Assembly (NCBI RefSeq): GCF_021347895.1
Contig: NC_067113.1
Location: forward strand, 39,161,474-39,225,473
DNA length: 64,000 nucleotides
Source of the DNA: Acanthochromis polyacanthus
Taxonomy: Eukaryota > Chordata > Actinopteri > Pomacentridae
Reading direction: 5' to 3'
Part shown: positions 53,120 through 64,000 of the stretch, one piece after another
How the letters are laid out: every line of letters starts with the position of its first letter
How positions within the stretch are numbered: the first letter of the stretch is position 1
Program-made: the position numbers and the translations under genes
The notes under the pieces: generated by a model
Seen by the model: the letters and a program-made list of their open reading frames with translations, nothing else
What the model was told of the DNA's origin: nothing
Database searches by the model: none

Positions 53120-54470
53120 AAGAATCTAGAATATAAAACATGTTCCGATGTAGTTCACACTTTTTGTTTACTTCATAATTCCATTTGTGTTCATTCATAG
53201 TTTTGATGCCTTCAGTGAGAATCTACATGTAAACAGATAAAAAAAAACCATTAAATGAGAAGGTGTGTTCAAACCTTTGGCGGTTAGTTTATATTTATGT
53301 ATAAACAATTCATCTTTTTTCCCTGCTACATGTAAAAAGCTCATAGGAGCAACGTTTAGAGCTGCTGCTGCTCTGTTTTGCTTTTTCTCTGCCGTTTTTA
53401 TGAAACTTTTCAAGGAGGAAAAGTTTCAGTGAAAGCTGAGCCTTCAGGCAGGAGGAGTGGAAGATCAAAGTGGAGTCATTCGTTAATCTAACCTCATCGT
53501 TCTGCTGCGGCGCCTCGCCAAAACACCAAGGCATCAGCGATAACAAGCAACTACAGCCGGCAGGTTTCACTTTGACGCTTTCGTTTCAGCCTAAATAAAC
53601 CAGTCGATCACATTTCATCACCATCCAGTTCTTTTGACGGTTTATATTTAAATAACCGTTCAGATGGGATTCCTGTCTGAGACACAAAAACACCGAGAAC
53701 AAGTTACAGCAAAGAAAAGCTCCTTCAGGGAGCGTCTGGAAATGAACAGAGGAAAAAGCTTCAGAGTTTTAGCAGGAACAGACATTTTTACTTTCCAAGT
53801 AGAACCATTAAAGTTCTACAACTAAGTATTAGCAGTAAGTTGTGCTCACACTGGCCCTCGTGTCGTCCTGTGGGTAAAAACTGACGTGGTTTAAAGTTTG
53901 AAAATGTGGGGAAAAAAAACATACTTTCACTGTGATACTTCTGATGTCCACATTTTCTACATCTTTGGGAAATTTTGGAACATTTTTTGGTGGAAAAAAG
54001 AAATGTTAAAAATGTTTCTGAAGAACATTCACAAAAAAAAATCCAGCAAATTTCACTGGATTTTAACAGGAGAACGTTCCCCAAGTTTTCTAAAATTTGG
54101 GCAATTTTTGGGGGGAATTTTTGGATTTTTTTCAGGAAACAGTATTTTTGGTGCCTGTAAATGAGGACAGGAGGGTTAACCGTAAAATTGTATGTTTTGA
54201 AGTAAAATTTAGGTTGAGTTAACTCGATCCCAGCCGGCAGAGAACGTTCCTACATCGTTGTTCTAATAAAGAAAAACATTTAATCTAATGTCAAAAGAAG
54301 GTTTTTAGAATATTTACTGTCTCAAATAACGTTCCAGAGAGGCTGAAAGTTAATGAAGACGGAACGTGGCAGCATTCCAAGGATGCAGGCGGGTTATCTT
54401 ACCTGATAAGTCAAGAATGTTCCAAAACCAACATGCAGAACCGTGTTTTTAAGGCGTCATCCAGCGCTGT
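53120..54470. other. Gene-free stretch
   Basis: No recognisable gene or element. ORFs on both strands near 53,195-53,570 and 53,788-54,164 lack known motifs. From 54,170 AACGTTC words begin to appear. Confidence 0.45.
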
Positions 54471-54479
54471 GGAATGTGG

Positions 54480-56215
54480 TGTTTCTTTATCGACTTTATG
54501 ATGTTTAACAGGAGAACGTTCTACAAAATGTTCCCTCAACAACATCCCTGAAACATCTCAAGAACACTGTAGTAAAATCTTCTGGGACCTGGAGAACATC
54601 TGGAAAGCGTTTTTTGACCATTGTGTTGAGAACGTTCGTCCTTTGCTGTCATGGAACATAATCTGTGTCCATGTGGACATGAAAACGTTCCATCTTAGTT
54701 CACTTTCAACCTGAGCTATGAGGGAACAGTTGGTTCTCTCAATGAGTTCCACAAGAACCAGAATCTCTTAAACCTTGTGGAGAGCTGCCACCGAGCTAGA
54801 ACATGTTCTCTTGATGTGATATAATAACAAAGGTGGAACATTCTGCCTGCAATGTTCTCAGGATGATGTTGAGGGAACACGTTATAGAACGTTCTCCTGC
54901 TATGCATCATAAAGTCTGTGAAACCTTCCCAGCACGTTCCACAGAGTTCCATTACAAAAGAAGAACCCTCTAAAAGGAACAAGAGGCCTCAATAAAGATG
55001 CAGAAAATTCTTTCACAAAGATCCCCACATCGTTTCATGATACCACCAGAACTTTCTCAGAACATTTTTAGGACAAAAGCGTTCTAGGTGTTTTAGTTCC
55101 AAGTGGACATTTAGTGTTCTAGCGACGTTCTGCAAAGTTCTAGTAATGTTTTCAGCTGGAAGGTTTCATTTAGTTCCCAAAATGTTCTTCTTGACAGTAG
55201 GATGACTGAAGATGGACCGTTTGGCCAGAAAGTTCTCAAAACTAAAATGTTAATGTTCTTCCTGTAACACTGTGGAACATTTTGAGAATGTGTTCCTTCA
55301 GAAACATCCCCAAAACATCTCGATAACTTGGCAGGTGGAATGTTACACCTTAAAAGTTCCGCAAAGTTGTAGTGATATTTTCAGTGAAAAGTTTTTCTTT
55401 TAGTTTCCAGAACGTTCTCCCTAAAGGCAGATAAGGTTCTCTGAAGACGTTCTAAAAATGATTACAACATCGCTCAGCTGTTACACCTTAACGTTCTCAA
55501 AACAAAAAGTTGTGTTCTGAACGTTCTTCAGATGTAACACTGAGAACATCGGAGGAACAGTTTACAGAAGGTTCTATGGTGTGTTCCTCTCAACAACATC
55601 CCCAAACCATTCTCAGAACGTTGCAGGTGGAATGCTCTACCTTAAAAAGTTCTGCAGAATGTTTTCCTTTTCGCTACCAGAATGTTCCCTTAAAAGGTAT
55701 AAAATGTTCTCTGAAGACATTCTAAAAAGATAAAAACGCTGGACCGTTACGCCATGATGTTCTCAAAACTAAAAGTTGTGCTCAGAACGTTCCCCCTTTG
55801 TACCGTGAAACTGTGGAACGTTGTGGGAATGCTTCATGGATTCTAACCTTCTACGGTGTGTTCCCTCAACAACATCCCCAAACCATTCTCAGAACGTTGC
55901 AGGTGGAATGTTCCTCCTTTAAAAGTTCTGCAAATTTGTTGTAATATTTTTAGCGGGAACTTTTTCTTTTAGTTACTAGAACATACTTCTTTTTTTTCTT
56001 CTTTAGGGTAGATAAGGTTCTCTGAAGGCATTCTAATCCAACATGGACTGTTATGCCTTAACGTTCTCAAAACTAAAAGTTGTGCCCAGAACGTTCTTCC
56101 GATGTAACGATGGGAAGCTTTCATAGGTTCTAACGTTCTACATCGTGTTCCCTCAACAACGTCCTCAGAACACCGCAGACAGAACGTTCCATCTTTGTTC
56201 TTTTGTCGCCTTTCA
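54480..56215. repeat. AACGTTCT-rich degenerate tandem repeat, unit ~275 bp
   Basis: A landmark CTCAACAACATCCCCAAACC, followed by ATTCTCAGAACGTTGCAGGTGGAATG-like text, recurs near 55,313, 55,593, 55,863 and 56,150. Each is followed by AAAAGTTCTGCAAA, TTTTAGTTACCAGAACGTTC, AGATAAGGTTCTCTGAAGAC and TTCTCAAAACTAAAAGTTGT. An inverted partial copy lies at about 54,780-54,910 (GATGTTGAGGGAACACG). No gene content. Confidence 0.8.
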
Positions 56216-56569
56216 GGAACATTTTCCAAAAATTGCAGTGAAAAATGAGCCACGGTGGAAAACAAAAGGCGACGAACTGAATGTTTCATTTTCCTACGGT
56301 CCCTAAACGAGACGGTTCTCCGATCGACGTGCAGAAACGAGAAGCAGCTTTGAATTCTTCTAAAAGGTCAAACTGTGGAACCACCCACACAAACAAACAC
56401 ATCAAATGGTTTGTCTGTGCTGTGAAATGTTCCATTAAAGGTGAAGTTCTGACACTCCCTAAGCAGTCATCAGCCTCCCTTTAACTCCCTACTGTCAGGA
56501 AAACACTGGTTCCTCAGAGGGTTCTCCGGTTCTTTAAGCACCATCATTAGATCACTGAGGAACCATTTA

Positions 56570-56950
56570 CAGTCATTTAAGGCAAGCTTTGAATCATTTT
56601 GGACCATTTTTTTTTTTACAGTTTTGGACAAATTTTCCTTCACTTTGAGCAGATTTCAAGTAACTTTGGAAAAAGTTTTGAATCATTTTGAAACATTTTT
56701 TGGAGAATTTTTTGAGTCACTGTGGACAAATTTCAAGTCGTTTTAGGCGAGCCCCGAGTCATTTTAGATCAGTTTTTAGTCATTTGCAGAATTTTTTTTT
56801 GTAATTTTAGGCAAGACTTAAATCATTTTGGACCATTTTTACCAGTTTTGGACAAATTTCAAGCAATTTTGGAAAATTTTTAAGTCGTTTTGGACAAGAT
56901 TTAAATTCATTTGGAGAAATCTTAGACACATATCAGATTTGTCTAAATTG
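56570..56950 (-). repeat. Degenerate TGAGTCATTTTGGAC tract
   Basis: Words such as TTTGAATCATTTTGGACCAT and TTTTGGACAAATTTCAAGTC recur at irregular spacing; same family and orientation as 52,310-53,110. Confidence 0.65.
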
Positions 56951-58166
56951 GCTTTTTTTCCCATGTGGAGCCATGATGCAGACGTAGACACAGCTAATAG
57001 GTCCAGCTAGTTTCAGGGATCACAGATGGATTCAGTTTTGTCGTGTTCTACTTTGAGGTCTGATTTTTTAATATGCCCTTCCTAAAGTGTTTGTTTTTGA
57101 CCGGCGATGAGAGGAAACATTCTGCTGATTTTCACTGTTTCTGTGTTTCCATTTTCAACCAGATTTTTGTGTCTACAAGCAGAGACGTCCAGAAAACCGT
57201 CACCCATGTTTCAGCCGTTGGCATGAGGAAATGTGGTAACAATACCCGCCACAATAAGAGCGTGTTTTACGAGCAGGCGGGCATGCAGAGACCTGCAGAC
57301 GGATTCAGCCCGCATGTTAATACCAGGTGTAAATATGACCTTAATCTGGGAAAACACGTTCTAGTCACACAGAATCAGTGATTAGTGGCTTAATGAGTGT
57401 TTTCTGAAGCAGAAACGCTTCCTTCAGGCTCCAGCAGAAAAAGTTTACCACCAAAACGAAACTGCCAAAGAAGAAATGCTGTTTTTAGAGTTAGTTTTTA
57501 CAACCACAAGGGCAGCTTAAGCCTAAAAACTAAACCTGTCAGGTGTCTTTCATTTCCTAAAGTTGAAAATAAAACCTTAGGAGCGGCTATAGTTTAGTGC
57601 CATGCGTGTTCAGTCTTGTTGAGCAGATAAAGCTGGAGAACTTCCTGTCATCTTTAATCTGAGCGCTGAAAGCTGCTTCATCCAGCTAAAGACCAACAAT
57701 GAGTGGGAAGGAAAGTGTATGAAAAGAGAAGCTACACCCAGAAAAACAATAGTGCTCCCGAAAAAAGTTCTCTACAGTTAGGCAAAAGAAGAACAACTTT
57801 AAGGGCTTTGAGGAACCATTGTCAGGATAGCTCTTCTGAGTCACGAGCATATGTTTTGGTAAATTTGAATCCTTTCAGAACTGTCATAATGCCTCATAGC
57901 AACATAAATATGTAACAAAATGACTCAATATTTGTCCAGAGAGACTTAAAATGCGTCCGTAATTACTTCAAAGTTGATCCTTGATGACAAAAAGTGTCTA
58001 AAATGGCTCAAAATTATTTCAGAATTACTGTAATTTGTAAAACATGACAGAAATGTGTCCAAAACAACTGAATATTTTTCCAAAATGACAAAAAAATCTG
58101 TGAAAAATGACTCAGATTTACCCAAACTAGTCCTGTGACCCAGAAGAATTATCCTGAAAACGGTTC

Positions 58167-58908
58167 ATTAAAGGCATTATGGAGGATGTTTTTTTTTGTT
58201 TAATTTGTCTGATTCACATAAAATGAATATACTGACCTTTAGTGGACTTGTATGTATGGTTTCTAAAAGAATAAAAAATTTAAAAAAAATATTAACTGTG
58301 GACATGGCAGGACCTGAAAAACATCAGCCAATCAACGCGCTCGGACCGAGGCGTTTGGTTTGCTCCCTTTCCTGTCAATCAAAAATCTTCCGGCTCAGGC
58401 CTAGTTACGTAGATTACGTACGCCTTGGACTTACGTGTTTTCTGTATGTGTTGCTTTGGTATAGCTTCGTAGTTAGCTGGAGACTTGTTTTGCTCATCTT
58501 TTTTTACATAATGGCAGATAAAGATCCAGGGGGACCCAGCCGTAAAAGAAAGGCATTTTTTGAGGTCAGAGAAAATAAAAGACGACTGGATCGCGAGAAT
58601 GCAAAAACAAAAGTGATTATTGGCGAGTCATTTGGGCGATGGCGTCAGCTCAAGCAACAAATGGACCTAAAGACAGATGCCTTGGTTGCTAAATTCCTTC
58701 TGGACAGGTAAAATGTATTACTGATTACTGATTATACTGCGGCTGTAGGCAACTTCACGAGTCCTACGCAAGTTTCTGGAGGGGGGCGTTTCTTCATAAA
58801 TGTTAAGAGGGGGGAGGTTAGAGGGGGGTGAGGGAGAGGTTGTATGTGCGCATGCGCATGCTACGTTCAAAGTTGTAGGAAATTAAATCTCCTCTAATGC
58901 CTTTAAAG
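58167..58908 (+). mobile_element. Nested ~740-bp element with TTAAAGGCATTA ends
   Basis: The left end ATTAAAGGCATTATGGAGGA at 58,167 and the right end CCTCTAATGCCTTTAAAG at 58,891-58,908 are imperfect inverted repeats. The interior is GC-richer, carries the exon at 58,511-58,707 and a G-rich stretch (58,776-58,845). The right end is also part of the larger inverted repeat's right arm, so the order of events is unclear. Confidence 0.5.
58511..58707 (+). CDS. Transposon-type gene, first exon only (MADKDPGG...)
   Basis: Starting at ATG 58,511 (context CATAATGG), 65 codons plus two bases end at a perfect donor CAG|GTAAAA (phase 2). The peptide has a basic start (GPSRKRK), a charged stretch (VRENKRRLDRENAKTK) and GESFGRWRQLKQQMDLKTDA followed by LVAKFLLDR. 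The WRQLK...KTDA...FLLD pattern is what I recall from first exons of many uncharacterised, probably transposon-derived, teleost proteins. No later exon is found before the element ends, so it is likely a truncated relic or a capture of a promoter plus first exon. Upstream there are TACGTA and TTACGTAGATTACGTACG words. The function is unknown. The longer ORF reading from 58,196 is probably not all coding. Confidence 0.5.
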
Positions 58909-59104
58909 ACCTAAATCATGCTTCTGTTGCTTCACTGTGGGGAACGTTTTCAGCTGCAGGTAGCACTGATGCTTTTCTGGGTGAAGCTTCTCCTTTAACA
59001 CACTTTCATTCCTGACTCGTTGTTGGTCTTCAGCTTTCAGCGCTCAGATTAAACATGACAGGAAGTTCTCCAACTTTATCTGCTCCACAACAAGACAGCT
59101 GCAG

Positions 59105-59890
59105 GCCAGTGCTGGAAATGAGTTTTTACAGTTTCTTGCTTTTATAAATGGTGTAAAATTGTTGCTTTTTTGAACAGACGGCGTGTGTTTTAAACCTGAT
59201 GGCGGGTTCATGCCAACAGAAAACAGTGAAAAGGCTGAAATGAACAGTCAGTGTGATGCTGCTTCTTAGGATTCGTCTGCTTTTTATTTCTTCTAAGCTC
59301 AACCTGATGGGCTTCAAAGCGGATACCATCTGACGTAACCTGCAGCCAAGACTTTATTCGATACACAACGTGACCGACAATAAACCTGCAGGATTCAGCG
59401 CTGCTCTGGAGGAGCTTGGACCGACTGTAGAGGTCCACAGGGAGAAAGTACGGCGTCCACACTGCAGCCAGCGCTCCTTTGTTTACTTCTGTTCTGGGCA
59501 TGTTTTCCTGGTTGGGGCCTCCTGATTGTGATGAGGGCAAACGTTAAAGCCACAGCGTACATTGATGAGTTACATAACGTGAATCCAAAACGCTGTGTGG
59601 GAACAGTTTGGACTCCAGTACGCTCCTGGTACATCTGGAGAGGCTCAAACAGCAGAAGTTACCACTTAAAGCGAGTCATTCAAAGGACCTGTTTCCAGCA
59701 CGAACCTAAATGCAACATAAAACATCTAATGTAGTGTAGAACAGATTTTAATGACATAATATTGCTGCATGCACCAAACACCGAGTCATTTAAACTCAAA
59801 TTTCTCCATTAATTGATTTAAAACAAAATTCAGGGTGAAGAAATTTGCTTGAGAGAACATTCCACCTCACAGTGTGTGCTTAGTAACTCT
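59105..59890. other. Gene-free stretch
   Basis: No recognisable gene. Overlapping ORFs on both strands at 59,208-59,734 have no familiar domain. Confidence 0.45.
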
Positions 59891-59899
59891 AAAGCCTGT

Positions 59900-60650
59900 C
59901 CATAATCACAGAAAAGTGTCTAACATGACTCAAATGTGGCCAAAATGACTCAAAATCAGTTCAGAAACAACAACAAAAATGTTTATTATAACAGAAATGT
60001 GTCCAAATGACTCAAAATGTGTCCTAAAATTCTAAATTCTTCCCAAAATGAGTCAATATTTGTCCAGAGTGACTTAAAATTTGTCCTTAATGACTGCAAA
60101 ACTGGTGCATGATGACAAAATGTGCCCAAAATGAATCAAAATTAGTTCAAAATTACCAAAACTCACCCATAATGACAGAAATGCATCCAAAGTGATTCCA
60201 AATTTGTTCGGAATGTTGTTAAAAATTGTCCAAAATGACACATTTGTTCAAAATTACTCACAGTGTGTGCTTAATAACTCCAAAACTTAATCACAGAAAT
60301 GTGTCGAAAGGACTCAAAATGTGTTCTAAAATACAAAAATCTGCGTAAAATGATTCAGCATTTGTCCAGGATTACTACAAAAGTGGCATAATGACTCTCA
60401 ATCCTGTCCATAGTAGCAAAGATGAGTCCAAAATGACTCAGTGTTTGTCCAGAGTGACTTAAAATGTGTTTTAATTACTTCAAAACTGGTCCATGACACA
60501 AATGTGTGTCTAAAGTGACTCAAATGTGCCCAAAATGACTTAAAATAAGCTCAAAATTACCCAAATTTGTAAAAATAAATAAATAAGTAAAATTTACAAT
60601 TTGTCCACAATGACAGAAATGTGTCCAAAAGGACTCAAAATTTGTCGGAA
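59900..60650 (+). repeat. Degenerate TGACTCA/TTTGTCC tract
   Basis: Continues the family of 35,550-39,990, with AAAATGACTCAAAAT, TTTGTCCAGAGTGACTTAAA and TAATGACAGAAATGTGTCCA recurring. Some words (CCAGAGTGACTTAAAATTTG) recur at about 60,064 and 60,448, suggesting a unit of a few hundred bases. Confidence 0.7.
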
Positions 60651-60654
60651 ACAG

Positions 60655-61182
60655 GCGTAAACTAACCGTGACGTCACCCGTTGGTTTCAACGCCGAGAAA
60701 ATGAAGCCCAGATTTTGCTACTTCCTGGTCGCCATTTTGGATTTTTTGAAGCCAGTGACGTAAAAAGCGTCATCAAACAGGCTGGACCGGAGAGCAGCTA
60801 GGGGCAGGATTGGCTGAGGACTCTCTTATCCCGCCCACATTTTACCGCAGAGGCTTCTGTTGCTGTCTATCAAGTATAGCCACGCCCCCTGGCTCCGCCA
60901 ACTTTAACGATTTATTTAAAACTCAGTATTGATTTATTTTAAGATCGGCCACCTGATCTCTCATTTTGACCACGAAAACTAACGGGAAAAAAATCCTGAG
61001 CTGTAGAACATCAGTCTATCAAATTATATTTTTTCCAAAAATGAATTGGGGTCTATGGAGAAAAAGCTTTTTGGAGCCAACCCTAGCGGACGCCGGGATA
61101 TTGCAAGTTTCTGACACTTCCAGGTTGGCTTCATTTTTGGAGCCAGATGCTACGTCCATCTTTATATACAGTCTATGGTCGG
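60655..61182. mobile_element. Teleost MITE-like repeat, one terminus recognised
   Basis: Contains GTGACGTCACCCGTTGGTTT, CGCCATTTTGGATTTTTTGA, AAGTATAGCCACGCCCCCTG and GGGGTCTATGGAG, and ends in GATGCTACGTCCATCTTTAT continuing ATACAGTCTATGG. The terminal word is the inverse of the CATAGACTGTATATAAAGAT word in the intron 2 array and of the 19,270 MITE. The matching left terminus is not found, so this copy is probably truncated on the left. Confidence 0.65.
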
Positions 61183-61379
61183 AAATAACAAAAAATTTGC
61201 TCAAAATGACTCAATATGTCCCCATAATTATTCACAATATGTACTAAATGATGCTAAAACTGGTCTAAGATGACTAAAAAACTGCCAGAAATGACTCAAT
61301 ATGTATCCAGAATTACTAAAAAAAAAAAGTGTGGGAATGTCTCTAAAACACGTCTCTATTAGCAAAAATGTGTCCAAAT

Positions 61380-62460
61380 GGTTCTTTAGCATCGCTGCTT
61401 TAACATGAAGTCTGAACGACGCCTCCTCTGGTCTCTACAGGATCAAACAGGAAGAGGCGCCACCTGGTGGAACAACCAAGAAAATGCGAAAAAATTTGAC
61501 GCAAAGGATTGAAATTTTCGAAATACTTGAGGTAAATTCAGCTCATGGCGTTTGAGCTCAGGAAGCGACAGAACCAAGAGTAGAAGAATCTGAACAGGAA
61601 GTGAAACAAACATTCACATGATACAAAAATAAAATCCAGCTGCAGCCAACATCTGGAGCAAGAAGTAAACCAGTTATGACATCTAGTCACTGTCCGACAT
61701 TTTAATTCCATCAGAAACTGGTGTCTAAAGGAGCCACCGTTTGGGGGTTCTCCATCAGAACAGAACATCTCACTGAAGGGCGTCTTTAGTTTTTCTGAGT
61801 GTATTTTGTGTCGGTTCTCAGCTGGTTCATCATCTGTAGAACCGTTAAAATAGAAAGTCTGATTGAACTGATTCTTCCCTGAGGTGTTTTACTCTCAAAC
61901 AACTTTTGCTTCTTTTGGAAAAGGTTCTCCATCGCTGGATCCCGTGTAACCGGAGTGTTTGGATGGGTTCCAGCTGCCCTTCGTGTTACTGATACTCAGA
62001 GAACGTTTGTCTGACGGGAATCGAATCAGCAGCAGGACGGAGAACTTCCATTGGTGTCGCAACAGTTCAGGAAACAGCAGGAAATTCCACCTCATCCTGC
62101 AATCCTGGAAATTACAGCTACACATGCAGAACCGAGTGAAAGGCCTGGAGAACGTGTGAGGGAATTACGTAAGAAGCCAATTAGCCCACGCGATGTGGTG
62201 ATATCTGAGACGGCAGAACGAGGAGAACCAATCAGAGAAAGGCTCACATCATCACAACAGAAAATGTTTAAAAAAATAAGTAAAGCAGCTGAATTCTCAG
62301 AAAACGATATTTCATGTTTTATCAGGAAGAAGCGGATATTTTCAGATGGAACGAGGAAATCCTTCTGCCAGGCTCAAAGCAAACAGGAGAGAAAAGAACG
62401 ACAGAAAAACCCAACCAACGTTCTCCTGTTTTTGGCTTTTCACTCAGAAAACCAAAGCTG
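61380..62460. other. Gene-free stretch
   Basis: Overlapping ORFs on both strands (longest 62,051-62,461) carry no recognised motif, and no splice pattern stands out. The sequence is less repetitive than its surroundings. Confidence 0.4.
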
Positions 62461-62469
62461 AAGGCTGCA

Positions 62470-62970
62470 GGTTACACTGTAAAAACAAAAACGCTAAAAA
62501 AGAAAAGACAGGTGCCACAAAACATTTTTTAGAACTCCTGGAATATGTTAAAAAAAAAACTGTGAACACAACAACGATAATCACAAGTTTATAAAAAATA
62601 TTCAAATGTGAAAGTGATGCGTTCTATACACTGTAAAATTAAATTAGTTAAAAAATGTTTAAAAATTTGAAAACTCAAAACAGCAAATATTTGTAAAATA
62701 AAGACAAATTTGCTGATTTAAATACAATAAAAATTGTGTAATTTTTCATTTCTTTATGTCTGAAAGTGACTTTTTTTTACACTAAAAGTATATATTTAAA
62801 AATTAAAAATTGTGGAAAATTGTAAAAACTGTGAAAACAGCAGCAAATATCTGTAAAATAAAGATATTTTTGATGATTTCAATACACTAAAAATGGTGTA
62901 ATTTTACAGTTATTAATGTGTGAAAATTACGTGCCTTCTACACTGTAAAAATACATGTTTCACATTTAAA
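62470..62970. repeat. Tandem repeat, unit ~160 bp, ACACTGTAAAA family
   Basis: Three diverged units contain CACTGTAAAA (62,476; 62,629; 62,939), CAGCAAATATTTGTAAAATA followed by AAGA (62,682; 62,841) and GATTTAAATACAATAAAAAT-like text followed by GTGTAATTTT. The ACACTGTAAAA word is shared with the 31,290-32,560 array. Confidence 0.75.
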
Positions 62971-63104
62971 TATGATTATTTTAAGCTAATGCAGTCACTT
63001 CTGTCTGTCCAAATGTTTAACTGCTTCTGTGAGTTATATGGTTTTTAGTACAAAACTCTGTGAATCAAAACTACAAGAACATCACCGTCACCAACAGATT
63101 CCAA

Positions 63105-63545
63105 TTTACATACAATAAATTCTCATTTACACCCAATAAATCCACATTTATATCCAATAAATCCTCATTTACACTCAATAAATCCTCATTTATACCCAAT
63201 AAATCTTCAGTTACATCCAATAAACTTTAATTTACACTCAATAAATCCACATTTATATCCAATAAATCCTCATTTACACCCAATAAATCCTCATTTATAC
63301 CCAATAAATCTTCAGTTACACCCAATAAACTTTAATTTACACTCAATAAATCCACATTTATATCCAATAAATCCTCATTTACACCCAATAAATCTTCAGT
63401 TACACACAATAAACTTTAATTTACACTCAATAAATCCAGATTTATATCCAATAAATCCTCATTTACACCCAATAAATCTTCAGTTACACACAATAAATCC
63501 CCATTTCAAAGCAATAAATCCCCATTTTCACCCAATAAATCCATT
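63105..63545 (+). repeat. 17-bp minisatellite, CCAATAAATCCTCATTT type
   Basis: About 25 units of a 17-bp motif (variants CAATAAATCCTCATTTACAC, CAATAAATCTTCAGTTACAC, CAATAAACTTTAATTTACAC). The variants are arranged in a roughly 100-bp higher-order order that repeats near 63,200-63,430. Almost every unit holds AATAAA on the plus strand. Confidence 0.95.
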
Positions 63546-63568
63546 GAATCAAACATTTGGTCTCCTAC

Positions 63569-63595
63569 CTTCTTCATGTTTGTTTTTCCCACCAT
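63569..63595 (-). CDS. Possible first coding exon of an unknown gene
   Basis: On the minus strand ATG at 63,595-63,593 opens MVGKTNMKK and ends at a consensus donor AAG|GTAGGA in phase 0; an in-frame stop lies upstream. Purine-rich sequence on that strand (63,596-63,660) could be a leader. An alternative reading treats 63,569 to about 63,655 as an internal exon with a weak acceptor. No downstream exon was found in the window, so this is only a candidate. Confidence 0.2.
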
Positions 63596-63599
63596 GCAG

Positions 63600-64000
63600 C
63601 TTCTTCTTCTTTGGTTTTAATGTCAGCTTGGTCTCTCTTCGACTCGATGCTGCCTCCTACAGCCCAAATCATTCCACATAATGGATCCATCTCTTTAAAA
63701 CTTTAACCCAGTGGTGCCCAACGACTGAATAAAACCCTCTGGATGCTCATATTCGCTTAAAAATCATAAATTTTAAATCAAAATGTGAATTTACAGCAAG
63801 AAAAGTCAACATTAGTGTGTTTGAAGTTGCAGAAAGTTTCCAGATAAGTCGGTAAGTTAGAATCTTTGGCAACATTTTGCTTGTTGTCTTCGGTTTCATT
63901 TTTATTTGTTGGACCAACTTTCATTTTTGATTTTTGTGATAAACTCTCGATCAGACCTCAAATTTTAAATCATTTCTAGACCATGATAAGTTGTTTTGAT
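63600..64000. other. Right edge, no further feature
   Basis: AT-rich sequence without a recognisable gene or element. Confidence 0.4.

Larger units (their letters stand above)
57614..59096. mobile_element. Long inverted repeat element, ~1.48 kb, arms ~205 bp
   Basis: Bases 57,614-57,816 pair with 58,889-59,096. The arms share GAGCAGATAAAGCTGGAGAA with CTTCCTGTCATCTTTAATCT, AGCGCTGAAAGCTG, AGACCAACAATGAGT, GAAAGTGT, AGAGAAGCTACACCCAGAAA and CTTTAAGGGCTTTGAGGA (or near variants) in inverted order. The right arm lacks about 12 bases near AGCTGGATGAAGC. The spacer holds a short TGACTCA-type tract, a TE-like first exon and an inner terminal repeat. No flanking duplication was identified. Confidence 0.8.

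Overview
The window looks like a gene-poor, repeat-rich piece of a teleost fish chromosome. The reasons are one well-preserved spliced tetraspanin gene, many fish-type transposable-element remnants (Tc1-mariner, PIF/Harbinger, hAT, Penelope-like, non-LTR retrotransposon, tRNA-type SINE, MITEs), low GC, microsatellites and several families of tandem repeats. Nothing looks bacterial or viral, and no operon-like structure exists. All calls come from reading the sequence and the conceptual translations; no database search was run.

Layout. 1-13,831 is one satellite array with a 39-bp monomer, arranged as a higher-order repeat of about 5.99 kb present in two near-identical tandem copies. 13,832-21,300 is non-coding: AT-rich sequence, isolated satellite monomers in direct and inverted orientation (16,244 and 16,957), a decayed Myb/SANT-like gene fragment (17,212-17,570), TE fragments, a MITE and a three-copy 325-bp tandem repeat. 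21,693-30,906 (minus strand) is the only convincing host gene: a nine-exon tetraspanin of 246 aa, every intron in phase 0, whose two large introns hold further tandem arrays. 31,290-40,000 holds a 330-bp tandem array just upstream of the tetraspanin promoter, a long GGAT microsatellite, and large tracts of a degenerate repeat rich in TGACTCA and TTTGTCC words.

40,400-51,500 is a transposon cluster: a minisatellite that encodes a Tc1 transposase peptide, a deleted PIF/Harbinger element carrying a SINE, Penelope-like and non-LTR retrotransposon 3' ends, a hAT MITE with a perfect 8-bp target duplication, a hairpin MITE with perfect 77-bp arms, and an intact Tc1 element (48,594-50,228) with a 350-aa DD34E transposase. 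52,300-63,550 continues with degenerate tandem repeats (TGAGTCATTTTGGAC, AACGTTC and ACTGTAAAA families), a 1.48-kb long inverted repeat with a TE-like first exon nested in it, a teleost MITE, and a 17-bp minisatellite built on AATAAA. A weak candidate first exon on the minus strand lies near 63,580.

Functionally, only the tetraspanin (membrane scaffold) and the Tc1 transposase look capable of making protein. The most notable features for follow-up are the satellite with its higher-order duplication, its CpG-decay pattern and its inverted outlying monomers, and the number of independent minisatellites that appear to have grown from transposon or regulatory-like words.
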